Of a stretch of DNA of 64,000 nt, positions 8,081 to 18,235 are shown piece by piece (position 1 is the first letter of the stretch; each line of letters begins with the position of its first letter). The stretch lies in NCBI RefSeq assembly GCF_008253865.1, contig NZ_CP042331.1:5421501-5485500 (forward strand). The letters run 5' to 3'. The notes under the pieces were generated by a model. That model was not told the DNA's origin. It saw only the letters and a list, made by a program, of their open reading frames with translations, and searched no databases. The stretch comes from Bosea sp. F3-2. Its GTDB lineage: Bacteria; Pseudomonadota; Alphaproteobacteria; Rhizobiales; Beijerinckiaceae. The translations under genes and the position numbers were made by a program.

Positions 8081-10831
8081 ATGAGCGAGGCAGAGCGCCG
8101 CAAGGCGCCCGATACGATCGACGGCATCCGGCAGCGGCTTCGCCGTCTCGCGCTCGCCTCGCGGGTTTCGCTTGGCTGGGAACGGCTCTGGCCGCGGCTG
8201 TGGCTGACGCTCGCCGTCATTCTTGCCTTCCTCGCCGTATCCTGGTTCGGGCTGTGGACGCATCTGCCCTGGTATGGGCGGATCATCGGCGTGCTCGCCT
8301 TCACGGCAGCGCTGATCGGCAGTCTCTGGTACGTCGCGCGGCTCGTCCTGCCGACGCATCGCGACGCATTGACCCGGCTCGACCGTTCCTTCGCCGGCGG
8401 CCATCGCCCGGCCTCGGCGCTGGAAGACAGCCTGGCCGTCGGCTCGGCCGATCCCGTGTCGCAGGCCCTGTGGAAGCTCCATGTCGAGCGCCAGAGCCGG
8501 CAGGTCGCCGCCCTCAAGGTCGCGCCGCCGCAGCCACGCATGGCCGGGCACGACAGGCTGGCATTGCGCGCCGTGCCGCTGCTCGCCGCCGTCACCGCTT
8601 TCTTCGTTGCAGGCCCCGAAGCGACACAGCGCCTCTCCGCCGCCTTCGACTGGAAGGGGCCGCCCGGCAGCGCACCCTCGACCCGGATCGACGCCTGGAT
8701 CGACCCGCCGGCCTATACCCGCCTGCCGCCGATCCTGATCGATTTCAACAAGCTCGCCAGCCCCAATCTCAACGCGCCCGAGAAATCGGTCATTGTCGTC
8801 CGCATCGCCGGCAAGACCAATATGGACGTTGCCACGACCGGGCGGCTCGAGCTGCTCAAGCCGGAGGCGAAGGAAGGCGAGGGCAAGGACGCCCAGTCCA
8901 AGGAGGCGCCGTCGAAGGACGCGGCCCCGGCCAAGCCGGCGCAGTCCGCCGGCCCGCAGCAGGCGGTGCTGGAGAAGCGCTTCACGCTTGCCGGCAACGG
9001 CACGCTCAAGCTCACCGGCAGCGGCGCGCCCGGCACGGCGCTTCACATCACCGCCATCGCCGACCAGCCGCCGACCATCGCTTTCACCGATCCGCCGAAG
9101 CCGGTGACGGGCGCTCAGTCGGGCGGGCTCGCCATCAGCTACAAGGCCAGGGACGATTACGGCATCGCCTCGATCGAGGCGACGGTCTCGCGTCCCGATC
9201 CGGCGGCGGGCGGGCGCTCGCTGGTCGAGCCGCCGAAGCAGAACCTCGCCGTGCCGCCTCCCTCCGCGGGCGAGGAGGAGATGAAGAGCACGGTCGATTT
9301 TTCGGCTCATCCCTGGGCTGGCGCCAAGGTCCGCATGGTGCTGATCGCCAAGGACGAGGCCGGCCAGGAAGGGCGCACCGAGCCGATCGAGGTCGTGCTG
9401 CCGCAGCGCACCTTCACCAAGCCGCTGGCCAAGGCGCTGGTCGAGCAGCGGCGCAAGCTCGTCATGAATGTCGAGGACCGCTCCAAGGTGCAGCTCGCCA
9501 TGGACGCGCTGATGATCGAACCCGACCTCTTCATGAAGGAGACCGGCGTCTATCTCGGCATGCGCATGCTGACCGAGCGGCTGCGCAAGTCCGGCAGCGA
9601 CGACGAGTTGCGCGAGGTTTCCGAGCTGATGTGGGCGATGGCGCTGCAGCTCGAGGATGGCGACATGTCCGACGCCGAGCGGGCGCTGCGGCAGGCGCAG
9701 GAGAATCTGCAGCAGGCGCTGGAGCGGGGCGCATCCGAGGAGGAGATCAAGAAGCTCACCGACGAGATGCGCCGGGCCATGGACAATTTCATGCGCCAGC
9801 TCGCCGAGCAGATGATGCGCCAGCAGCAACAGAACGGCGACCAGAACCAGGCGCAGCTGCCGGAGAACTTCCGCACGGTGACGCCGCGCGACCTGCAGAA
9901 CATGCTCGACCGGATTGAGGAGCTCTCCCGGCGCGGCGACATGGCCGAGGCGCAGCGCCTGATGGAAGAGCTCAACCGGATGCTCAACAATCTGCAGATG
10001 GCGCGTCCGAACCAGCGCGATCCGCGCCAGAACCAGATGAACCAGGCGCTCGGCGATCTCGACCGGATGACGCGCGACCAGCAGAATCTGCGCGACGAGA
10101 CCTATCAGAACGAGCAGCGCCGGCAGGGACAAGGCCAGACCCAGCGCGGCCAGCGTCCGGGCCAGCAGCAGGCGCGGCCGGGGCAGCGCGGCCAGCAGGG
10201 GCAACAGGGCCAGCAAGGACAACGGGGCCAGCGTGGTCAGCAACCCGGCCAGCAGCCGGGCGAGCAGGGGGAGGACGGCGAAGGCGGCGAGGGCATGCAG
10301 GGCCAGAACGGCCAGGGGCAGGGCCTCTCCCAGCGCCAGCAGGCGTTGCGTGAGCGGCTGCAGGATCTGCAGCGGCGGATGCGCGGCATGGGCGCGCCGC
10401 AGAATGGCGAGCTCGACGAGGCCGAGGATGCGATGCGCGACGCGGAGCAGCAGCTCGGCCAGGGCCAGGGCGAGGGCGCGCTCGATGCGCAAGGCCGCGC
10501 GCTCGATGCGCTGCGCCGTGGCGGCCAGAACCTCGCCCAGCAGATGCAGGGCCAGCCCGGCGAGGGCGACGGCACCGAAGGCGCCTATGGCGAGCCGGAC
10601 GGGCGCCAGCAGGGGCGGCCCTCGGCGCAGCAGCGTGGCAGCGAGGATCCGCTCGGCCGGCCGCAGCGCCAGCGCGACTGGGCCGATGGTCGGGTCAAGG
10701 TGCCCGGCGCCGACGAGAGCGCGACCCAGCGGGCGCGGCGCATCCTCGAGGAGCTGCGCAAGCGCCTCGGCGACCCGATGCGTCCGACCGAGGAGCTGGA
10801 TTATCTGGAGCGGCTGCTCAGGCGGAATTGA
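8081..10831 (+). CDS. TIGR02302 (DUF4175) family membrane protein
   Basis: A very large protein of about 916 residues, of unknown function, conserved downstream of lysA in this order. Two or three N-terminal membrane helices (about 40-85 and 165-180) precede a soluble region with beta-rich, possibly immunoglobulin-like segments. Long charged helices follow (about 460-640), then a Gln/Gly-rich stretch (DNA about 10120-10330) and a helical tail. The ATG at 8081 has a GGAG site 8 bases upstream; an ATG at 8057 in the same frame is possible. The Gln/Gly tract is low-complexity and not a DNA repeat element. Confidence 0.85.
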   Translation: MSEAERRKAPDTIDGIRQRLRRLALASRVSLGWERLWPRLWLTLAVILAFLAVSWFGLWTHLPWYGRIIGVLAFTAALIGSLWYVARLVLPTHRDALTRLDRSFAGGHRPASALEDSLAVGSADPVSQALWKLHVERQSRQVAALKVAPPQPRMAGHDRLALRAVPLLAAVTAFFVAGPEATQRLSAAFDWKGPPGSAPSTRIDAWIDPPAYTRLPPILIDFNKLASPNLNAPEKSVIVVRIAGKTNMDVATTGRLELLKPEAKEGEGKDAQSKEAPSKDAAPAKPAQSAGPQQAVLEKRFTLAGNGTLKLTGSGAPGTALHITAIADQPPTIAFTDPPKPVTGAQSGGLAISYKARDDYGIASIEATVSRPDPAAGGRSLVEPPKQNLAVPPPSAGEEEMKSTVDFSAHPWAGAKVRMVLIAKDEAGQEGRTEPIEVVLPQRTFTKPLAKALVEQRRKLVMNVEDRSKVQLAMDALMIEPDLFMKETGVYLGMRMLTERLRKSGSDDELREVSELMWAMALQLEDGDMSDAERALRQAQENLQQALERGASEEEIKKLTDEMRRAMDNFMRQLAEQMMRQQQQNGDQNQAQLPENFRTVTPRDLQNMLDRIEELSRRGDMAEAQRLMEELNRMLNNLQMARPNQRDPRQNQMNQALGDLDRMTRDQQNLRDETYQNEQRRQGQGQTQRGQRPGQQQARPGQRGQQGQQGQQGQRGQRGQQPGQQPGEQGEDGEGGEGMQGQNGQGQGLSQRQQALRERLQDLQRRMRGMGAPQNGELDEAEDAMRDAEQQLGQGQGEGALDAQGRALDALRRGGQNLAQQMQGQPGEGDGTEGAYGEPDGRQQGRPSAQQRGSEDPLGRPQRQRDWADGRVKVPGADESATQRARRILEELRKRLGDPMRPTEELDYLERLLRRN

Positions 10832-10845
10832 GCGGGCGGCATGCT

Positions 10846-11057
10846 GTCATTCCGGGGCTTCGCGTAGCGAAGAGCCCGGAACCCATGAACACCACATCAG
10901 CCGTCATGGTCGGGCTTGTCCCGACCATCCACGTCTTCCTTCATGGAACGCGGTGTTCAAGACGTGGATGCTCGCCATAAGGGCGAGCATGACGACAACT
11001 GGATCAGCCTCGTGTTCATGGGTTCCGGGCTCAGGCCTGCGGCCTGCCCCGGAATGA
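10846..11057. repeat. Palindromic repeat, family A variant, split by a family B element
   Basis: Outer arms start GTCATTCCGGGGC and end GCCCCGGAATGAC. Inner arms are GAGCCCGGAACCCATGAACAC and its inverted partner at about 11013-11031. The centre (10903-10993) is a complete family B element, so one repeat appears to have inserted into another. Confidence 0.8.
10903..10993. repeat. Palindromic repeat, family B (copy 1)
   Basis: Starts GTCATGGTCGGGCTTGTCCC, has inner arms CCACGTCTT and AAGACGTGG, and ends GGGCGAGCATGAC. Other copies are at 30928, 48910 and 52224. This copy lies within a family A element. Confidence 0.85.
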
Positions 11058-11062
11058 CGGGC

Positions 11063-11920
11063 TCAGCGTTTGCGCCCACCCCCGCTCGCCACCAGCGCCC
11101 CGACGACGATGAGGGCGCAGGAGGCACCCAGCAGCCAGCTCGCCGGGGCATAGCCGAAGAGCACCAGGATCAGCGTCGAGAGCACCGGCGCGGCATAGGA
11201 GGCGACGCCGAGCAAGGCGACATCGCCGTGCTTCATGCCGACATCCCAGACGACGAAGGCGAGCCCGATCGAGCCGAGCCCAAGGCCGAGCACACCGGCC
11301 CATTCCACCGCTGTCAGCGACCAGAGCGTGGTTTCCAGCATGAAATGGAGTGCCAGCGCCGGTACGGCGCAGCCCAGCATGGTGATGCACAGGCTCTCCG
11401 AGGGCACGTTGGCGAAGCGGCGCGAGGCCACCGAATAGCTCGCCCAGACGAAGGCGCCGAGTGCCGCCAGCCCATGGCCGAGCGCGATCCCGCTGCCGGT
11501 CCCGAGCCCACCTGAGACCAGAAGCCCGGTCGCGACGAGGCCGATCAGCGCGCCGATGAGGTGGCGGGGCTTGAGGCCGCCGCCCGGCAGCAGCGCCGCA
11601 AAGAGCACGATCAGCAGCGGCCAGAGATAGTGGATCAGGTTCGCCTCGGCCGGTGGGGCGTTCTTCACGGCGGCGTAATAGAGCGTGGTGTCGCCGAACG
11701 GGCCGTAGAGGCCGAGCGCGAAGGAGGCCGGCGTCGGTCGGATACGGGAAAGATCGCCGCGTAGCGCCGTGATCACGAGGATCAGCAGGCCGCCGATGAC
11801 GAAGGTCATCGCCACGAGCTGGAAGGGCGGGACGCGCCCCGACATCGCCGTGAAGAGCGCGAGCGTCGACCAGAGCAGGATCGCGCAGAAGCCGATGAGG
11901 GTGGCGGTGCGGGAGGTCAT
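11063..11920 (-). CDS. DMT-family exporter, EamA (YddG-like)
   Basis: The 285-residue, very hydrophobic protein has about ten membrane helices in two EamA halves. Its N-terminus (IGFCAILLWSTLALF) and the stretch GPFGDTTLYYAAVKNAPPAEANLIHYLWPLLIVLF resemble the YddG group, which exports aromatic amino acids and other small molecules. Substrate is not shown by the sequence. It stands alone between repeat elements. Confidence 0.8.
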   Translation of the reverse strand: MTSRTATLIGFCAILLWSTLALFTAMSGRVPPFQLVAMTFVIGGLLILVITALRGDLSRIRPTPASFALGLYGPFGDTTLYYAAVKNAPPAEANLIHYLWPLLIVLFAALLPGGGLKPRHLIGALIGLVATGLLVSGGLGTGSGIALGHGLAALGAFVWASYSVASRRFANVPSESLCITMLGCAVPALALHFMLETTLWSLTAVEWAGVLGLGLGSIGLAFVVWDVGMKHGDVALLGVASYAAPVLSTLILVLFGYAPASWLLGASCALIVVGALVASGGGRKR

Positions 11921-11992
11921 GACGATGCGGCGGGAGGCGGATTGCGAGGCGATAGCAGGGTTTGCGGGGCTTGCCGATACTAAGCTCGGCTA

Positions 11993-12153
11993 GCGCGGGG
12001 AACCCTCTCCCGGAGGGAGAGGGCAGGGTGAGGGGTCGGCCGTTGGACGCTTTAGCCGTGTCCCAACCGTAGCAGCGGTGAGGGCGTGCGCAACTGGTCC
12101 AGCGGCCTACACCTCACCCCTGCCCCTCTCCTTACAGGAGAGGGGTTCCCGCG
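11993..12153. repeat. Palindromic repeat, family C (copy 2)
   Basis: Ends GCGCGGGGAACC and GGTTCCCGCGC are inverted. The whole ~160 bp, including the non-palindromic centre, is nearly identical to 25725-25886. This fills the gap between the EamA gene and the Fsr-like gene. Confidence 0.9.
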
Positions 12154-12285
12154 CCGTTACGACCACCCGAGGTCAGCAATCGCCTGGATGCTGCACCGCA
12201 CCTCGGCATAATGGCCATGGGCGCCATGCTTCCGGCGCCGTGCCGGGGCGTTGACCGCGTCGGCAAGGAGGATCATGGCTCGGAA

Positions 12286-13488
12286 ATGACCTCGATCCCG
12301 CTGCAATCCGTCACCCGTCGTCCGTTGATGCCGGTTCTGGCCGCGCTGAGCGTCGCGCATCTGCTGAACGACCTCGTCCAGTCGATGATCCCGGCGCTCT
12401 ACCCGCTGATCAAGGACGCCTATCAGCTCGATTTCGTGCAGATCGGCCTGATCACGCTCGCCTTTCAAGTGACGTCGTCGCTGCTGCAGCCTCTGCTCGG
12501 CTATGTCACCGACCACAGGCCCTGGCCCTATGCGATGGTCGCCGGCATGTGCGCGACGCTGTCGGGGCTGCTGCTGCTCTCCTTTGCCCATAGCTACGGC
12601 GTCGTGCTGATCGGCGCGGCGATGATCGGCCTGGGCTCGGCCGTGTTCCACCCCGAGGCGACCCGGATGGCGCGCCACGCCGCCGCTGGCCGGCAGGGGC
12701 TGGCGCAGGGCGTGTTCCAGGTCGGCGGCCATATCGGCTACGCCATCGGCCCGCTGCTGGCGGCGATGATCGTGGTGCCGCGCGGCCAGCAGAGCCTGTC
12801 CTGGTTCTCGGGCGTGGTGCTGGTGGCGATGCTGGTGATGGGCTGGCTCGGCGCGCGCTATTCGGCGATGCGGCGCGAGCAGAAGGCGTCGCCCGTGCAT
12901 GTCGAGGAGGCCGCGGATCACGGCCTGCCGCATGGGCGCGTGCTGCTGGCGATGGCCGTCCTGGTGCTGCTGCTGATCTCGAAGAACGGCTATACCGCCG
13001 CCTTCACCTCCTACTACACCTTCTATCTGATCGAGCGCTTCGGCATCGCGCTGCAGCTCTCGCAGATCATGCTGTTCCTCTATCTCGTCGTCGGCGCGGC
13101 CGGCGTCATCCTCGGCGGCATGATCGGCGACCGCATCGGCCGCGACCGGGTGATCTGGCTGTCGATCCTGGGCTCGTTGCCCTTCGCGCTGGTGCTGCCC
13201 TATGCCGACCTGTTCTGGACCGGCGTGCTCAGCGTCATCATCAGCTTCGTCATGGCGAGCGCCTTCTCGGCGATCCTGATCTACGCGATCGACCTCGTGC
13301 CGCATCGCGTCGGCCTTGTCGGCGGGCTGTTCTACGGCCTGTCCTTCGGGCTCGGCGGCATCGCCGCCGCCGCGATCGGCGCGCTCGCCGACCAGATCGG
13401 CATCATCCAGGTCTTCAAGATCTGCGCCTGGCTGCCGGCCGTGGGCCTGCTGACCTTCCTGCTGCCGAAGGGCAAGCGCCACGGCTGA
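12286..13488 (+). CDS. MFS transporter, fosmidomycin resistance (Fsr) family
   Basis: A 400-residue major facilitator with about twelve helices. The start (SVAHLLNDLVQSMIPALYPLIKDAYQLDF) and the motif GSAVFHPEATRMARHAA are characteristic of Fsr proteins, which export fosmidomycin and probably other compounds by proton exchange. Loop motif GGMIGDRIGRD is present. The ATG at 12286 overlaps the stop of a four-codon reading frame that begins at 12275 directly behind a strong AAGGAGG (12265-12271), so translation may be coupled. The gene's own spacing to that site, 14 bases, is long. Confidence 0.85.
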   Translation: MTSIPLQSVTRRPLMPVLAALSVAHLLNDLVQSMIPALYPLIKDAYQLDFVQIGLITLAFQVTSSLLQPLLGYVTDHRPWPYAMVAGMCATLSGLLLLSFAHSYGVVLIGAAMIGLGSAVFHPEATRMARHAAAGRQGLAQGVFQVGGHIGYAIGPLLAAMIVVPRGQQSLSWFSGVVLVAMLVMGWLGARYSAMRREQKASPVHVEEAADHGLPHGRVLLAMAVLVLLLISKNGYTAAFTSYYTFYLIERFGIALQLSQIMLFLYLVVGAAGVILGGMIGDRIGRDRVIWLSILGSLPFALVLPYADLFWTGVLSVIISFVMASAFSAILIYAIDLVPHRVGLVGGLFYGLSFGLGGIAAAAIGALADQIGIIQVFKICAWLPAVGLLTFLLPKGKRHG

Positions 13489-13624
13489 GCCGCGCGGCTC
13501 CTTGTCTGACGTTTTGAAGGGCCGTCGGCATTGCCGGCGGCCCTGACGCATTGAGCCCACATTCGCTCGCTAGCCCTCTGTGTATCCGGCCGACCGCTGG
13601 CGGCCGCTGCGCAGGGGTTGGCCG

Positions 13625-14863
13625 ATGCTGCTTCAGATCGGAACGCTGATCGCCGCGACGAGTCTGGTGCAGCTCGCGAACGGCTACTTCAACACCTTCC
13701 TGTCCTTGCGCCTGACGCTCGAGGATTTCGGCCCGACAGCGACCGGCATCGTGCTCAGCGCCTATTTCATCGGCTTCACCATCGGCGCCGTGACCAGCGG
13801 CGGGGTGATCCAGCGCGTCGGCCATATTCGCGCCTATACGGCCTTTGCCGGGCTCGTGGTCGTCGCGACCGCGCTGATGCCGCTCTGGACCTCGGCGCTG
13901 ATCTGGACGGCCTGCCGAATGGTGATCGGCATCGGCTGCGTCGGGCTCTTCGTCACCACTGAAAGCTGGCTCAACGCCAAGGCCGTGCCGGACCAGCGCG
14001 GCCGCGTCTTCTCGACCTATATGGTCGGCACCTTCCTGGCGCTGGCGATCGGCCAGCTCGCCATTGTCGGTCTCTCGATCCATTCGGCGGGGGCGTTCCA
14101 GGTCATCATCGCGCTCTTCGCACTGGCGCTGGTCATGGTCAGCACGACGCGGGCGGAGGCGCCCGGCCTCGTGCCGGAGGAGACGCTGCGCTATGGCGAG
14201 CTGACGCGGCAGGCGCCGATTTCCGTCATCGGCTGCATCGTCAGCGGCATCATCACCAGCTCCTTCTACGCGCTGGTGCCGGCCTGGATGCTCAGCAACG
14301 GCGTGCAGCAGCAGACCATCGCGTTGTTCATGCTGGTCGCGGTGCTCGGCGGGCTGGCGCTGCAGGTGCCGGTCGGACGGCTCTCGGACCGCAACGATCG
14401 CCGCCTCGTGCTGGCGGGGCTCGCCGTCGGCTATGCGGTGGCCGTCGTGCTGCTGGTCGCGATGCCGCGCTCTCTCGTCACGGTGCTGCCGGTCGCGGCG
14501 CTGCTCGGCGGCTTCATGTCGACGCTCTATCCGGTCTGCGTCGCCCATGCGCTGGATCGGATGCCGGCCGACCGCGTGGTGGCGGTGAGCGGGCGGCTCA
14601 TCCTGGTCAGCGGCTTCGGCTCGGCGCTCGGGCCGCTGGTCGGCGCCGGCATCATGGCGCGCTTCGATATCAACGGGCTGCTCTATTTCATGGCTGCGAT
14701 CGCGCTGGCGCTGGCGGCGGCCGCGGGCCTGCGCATCCGGATGCGGGAAGCGCCGCCCAAGGTCGAGCGGCCCTTCGAGGTCATCGATCCGCTCAACCCG
14801 CCGATCGCGCAGGAGCCGGAGGCGACGGAGATCGACGGCACGCCCCGCCCGGCCGTGGCTTGA
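13625..14863 (+). CDS. MFS transporter, YcaD-like
   Basis: A 412-residue major facilitator with twelve predicted helices and an acidic C-terminal tail of about 40 residues. The segment GYFNTFLSLRLTLEDFGPTATGIVLSAYFIGFTIGAV and the motif GRLSDRNDRR are typical of the YcaD subgroup. The ATG at 13625 is preferred over an upstream GTG at 13580 because the transmembrane start follows it directly and a G-rich ribosome site is close. It lies 136 bases after the Fsr-like gene on the same strand; the substrate is unknown. Confidence 0.8.
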   Translation: MLLQIGTLIAATSLVQLANGYFNTFLSLRLTLEDFGPTATGIVLSAYFIGFTIGAVTSGGVIQRVGHIRAYTAFAGLVVVATALMPLWTSALIWTACRMVIGIGCVGLFVTTESWLNAKAVPDQRGRVFSTYMVGTFLALAIGQLAIVGLSIHSAGAFQVIIALFALALVMVSTTRAEAPGLVPEETLRYGELTRQAPISVIGCIVSGIITSSFYALVPAWMLSNGVQQQTIALFMLVAVLGGLALQVPVGRLSDRNDRRLVLAGLAVGYAVAVVLLVAMPRSLVTVLPVAALLGGFMSTLYPVCVAHALDRMPADRVVAVSGRLILVSGFGSALGPLVGAGIMARFDINGLLYFMAAIALALAAAAGLRIRMREAPPKVERPFEVIDPLNPPIAQEPEATEIDGTPRPAVA

Positions 14864-14883
14864 GCGGGGCGGCGGCGCAGGCT

Positions 14884-15609
14884 TCAGGCCATGTACTGGC
14901 CGCCATTGGCGGAGATGGTGGAGCCGGTGATGAAACCCGCATCGTCGCTGGCCAGGAACACCACGGCCCGCGCGATCTCCTCGGGCTCGCCGAGGCGCCC
15001 GACCGGGATATGCGGCAGGATCGACTTCTCGACCACGGCCGGATCTATCGCCTTGACCATCTCGGTTGCGATATAGCCGGGGCAGATCGCGTTGACCGTG
15101 ATGCCGGCCCGCGCGCCCTCCTGCGCCAGCGCCTTGACGAAGCCGATGTCACCGGCCTTGGCGGCGGAGTAGTTGACCTGGCCCATCTGGCCCTTCTGGC
15201 CGTTGATCGACGAGATGCAGATGACGCGGCCGAACTTGCGGGCGCGCATGCCCTCCCAGACCGGGCGGGTCATGTTGAAGAGCGAATTGAGGTTGGTGTT
15301 GATGACGGCGTCCCACTGATCCTTGGTCATCTTGTGGAACATGCCGTCGCGCGTGATGCCGGCATTGTTGACGAGCACGTCGACCGGGCCGAGCTCGGCC
15401 TCGACCTTGGCGATGCCGGCGACGCAGGAATCATAGTCCGAGACGTCCCATTTATAGGTCTTGATGCCGGTCTCGGCGGTGAACTTGGCCGCCGCCTCGT
15501 CATTGCCGGCATAGCTCGCCGCCACGTTGTAGCCGGCCGCTTTCAGGCCTTTCGAGATCGCAGCGCCGATGCCGCGCGAGCCCCCTGTAACCAGCGCCAC
15601 TTTCGTCAT
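14884..15609 (-). CDS. phaB: Acetoacetyl-CoA reductase
   Basis: PhaB reduces acetoacetyl-CoA to (R)-3-hydroxybutyryl-CoA with NADPH, the second step of polyhydroxybutyrate synthesis. It is a short-chain dehydrogenase of about 241 residues with the GGSRGIG nucleotide loop, NNAGITRD, the catalytic serine in CISSINGQKGQMGQ, and YSAAK. Two ATGs six bases apart are possible. The GGGAG ribosome site lies only 2 bases from the first (15615) but about 8 from the second (15609), so I choose the second. It is downstream of phaA and the DUF1737 gene on the same strand. Confidence 0.95.
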   Translation of the reverse strand: MTKVALVTGGSRGIGAAISKGLKAAGYNVAASYAGNDEAAAKFTAETGIKTYKWDVSDYDSCVAGIAKVEAELGPVDVLVNNAGITRDGMFHKMTKDQWDAVINTNLNSLFNMTRPVWEGMRARKFGRVICISSINGQKGQMGQVNYSAAKAGDIGFVKALAQEGARAGITVNAICPGYIATEMVKAIDPAVVEKSILPHIPVGRLGEPEEIARAVVFLASDDAGFITGSTISANGGQYMA

Positions 15610-15652
15610 AGCCATTCTCCCTCTTGGTGAAGTTCTGTACGGCTTGCCGCCG

Positions 15653-15871
15653 TCATTGTTCGGATAGTTTCAGGGTGGGCGAGTAGGGCTCGTCCACGTC
15701 CTTGATGATGGCCTGGCCGCAGATGACGCGGCCTTGCGTTGGGTCAAAGGTGAGTGTCGGCTGGCCAAAGAGCGACCAGCCGCGGCTCAGCGCTTCGTTG
15801 ACCCGATGACAGAACGAGGCGTCATCGGGTCCTGTCAGATAGCGATAGAGCGTCGTGCGCTGCACCATCAC
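15653..15871 (-). CDS. DUF1737 domain protein
   Basis: This 72-residue protein is one DUF1737 domain, with YRYLTGPDDASFCHRVNEALSRGW near the N-terminus. The family has no fixed function. It starts 12 bases after the phaA stop, with a GAGGAAA site in that gap, and is followed by phaB after 43 bases, so it is surely in the same transcript. This placement suggests a small accessory role in polymer metabolism, but that is inference from position only. A second ATG one codon later is equally possible. Confidence 0.85.
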   Translation of the reverse strand: MMVQRTTLYRYLTGPDDASFCHRVNEALSRGWSLFGQPTLTFDPTQGRVICGQAIIKDVDEPYSPTLKLSEQ

Positions 15872-15883
15872 CGGGCGCTTTCC

Positions 15884-17062
<1,179 letters not shown>

Positions 17063-17368
17063 GAGAGTGTCCTCGCTTGTTGTTGCTGCTGCACCGCTCC
17101 CGCCGGCGCACCATTCCTCGCCACCTTCGAAGCCTGCTGCGACGCCGTCAAGTCGGGTGAACGCTGAATTCGGGACGAGCGAGATCGATGGACGGCTGTG
17201 AGCAAGCGACGAAAGTCGAAGTCGACGTCTCATTTCCGACAGATTTTTGCGGCGCCCGCTCAAAGAGCTTGCGGTGCAGCACCGACAAGCTATCGTCGGC
17301 ACAGGGAGACCGCTCCGCCGAGCACGCCGGAATCACCAGTGGCCGCGGACCAACGTCAAGTAGGACCG

Positions 17369-17968
17369 ATGGCTAGCGACAAAGAACCGACCGTCATCAA
17401 GAAATACGCCAACCGGCGGCTCTACCACACGGGTACCAGCTCCTACGTCACCCTGGAGGATCTCGCCGGGCTAGTACGTGCGGGCGAGGATTTCGCCGTC
17501 TACGACGCCAAGTCGGGGGAGGACATCACGCGCTCGGTGCTGGCGCAGATCATCTTCGACGAGGAAGCCAAGGACGGCCAGAACCTGCTGCCGATCGCCT
17601 TCCTGCGTCAGCTCATCCGCTTCTACGGCGACAGCATGCAGGCGCTGGTGCCGCGTTACCTCGAATTCTCGATGGAGAACTTCACCAAGGAGCAGAGCAA
17701 GTTCCGCGAGCAGATGGCGAAGGCCTTCGGCGGCACGGCCTTCGGCGGCAATGCGCTCGATGCCATCCAGGCGCAGACGCGCGCGAACATGCAGATATTC
17801 ACGGAAGCGTTCCGGCTGTTCAACCCGTTCACCGCGGCGGCGCAGGCCCGTCAGGAGGCCGAAGGCGCCAAGCCTGCGGCGCAGCCCGCCGGCAGCGAGA
17901 TCAACGATCTCAAGCGCGAGCTCAACGAAATGCGCGACCGCCTGGACAAGCTGTCCCGCACGCGCTGA
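17369..17968 (+). CDS. phaR: Polyhydroxyalkanoate synthesis repressor
   Basis: PhaR is a DNA-binding protein that also binds the polymer. It represses phasin and related genes until polymer accumulates. The 199-residue protein has the conserved N-terminal DNA-binding domain (IKKYANRRLYHTGTSSYVTLEDL) and the polymer-accumulation domain (LPIAFLRQLIRFYGDSMQALVPRYLE), then a helical tail ending in a coiled coil. The ATG at 17369 has a TAGGA site 5 bases away; upstream in-frame ATGs would add an unconserved extension. It is divergent from phaA, and a strong terminator follows. Confidence 0.94.
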   Translation: MASDKEPTVIKKYANRRLYHTGTSSYVTLEDLAGLVRAGEDFAVYDAKSGEDITRSVLAQIIFDEEAKDGQNLLPIAFLRQLIRFYGDSMQALVPRYLEFSMENFTKEQSKFREQMAKAFGGTAFGGNALDAIQAQTRANMQIFTEAFRLFNPFTAAAQARQEAEGAKPAAQPAGSEINDLKRELNEMRDRLDKLSRTR

Positions 17969-17987
17969 GCCGATTCTGACGAATTTG

Positions 17988-18020
17988 AGCCGCGCCCTCG
18001 CAGGAGAGGGCGCGGCTTTT
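17988..18020 (+). terminator. Rho-independent terminator of phaR
   Basis: A perfect 12-bp GC-rich stem (17988-17999 with 18006-18017), a 6-base loop and a TTTT run form a clear intrinsic terminator 20 bases after the phaR stop. Confidence 0.92.
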
Positions 18021-18235
18021 CATTGTCTCGTTAGAACCGATGCGGCGAGTGTCCTGGTTGGGTGGAATTCAGAAGTTCGTCAGCCTGCGACCGCCGGGAT
18101 AAGTGCACTAACAGCTGACGTTGGCACGCAGCCTGGAACCGGGCATTCGCGATCAGTCCGAGTACCGCCGGTCTCGACCCGTCTTCCCGGCTACAGCCTC
18201 TTGTCACGGGCGTCTCTGGCAAGCGACCCCTGATG

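Noticed and set aside
10120..10330. CAG/GGC-rich stretch looks like a DNA repeat
   Set aside because: It is the Gln/Gly-rich part of the TIGR02302 protein, in frame and without exact repeat units.
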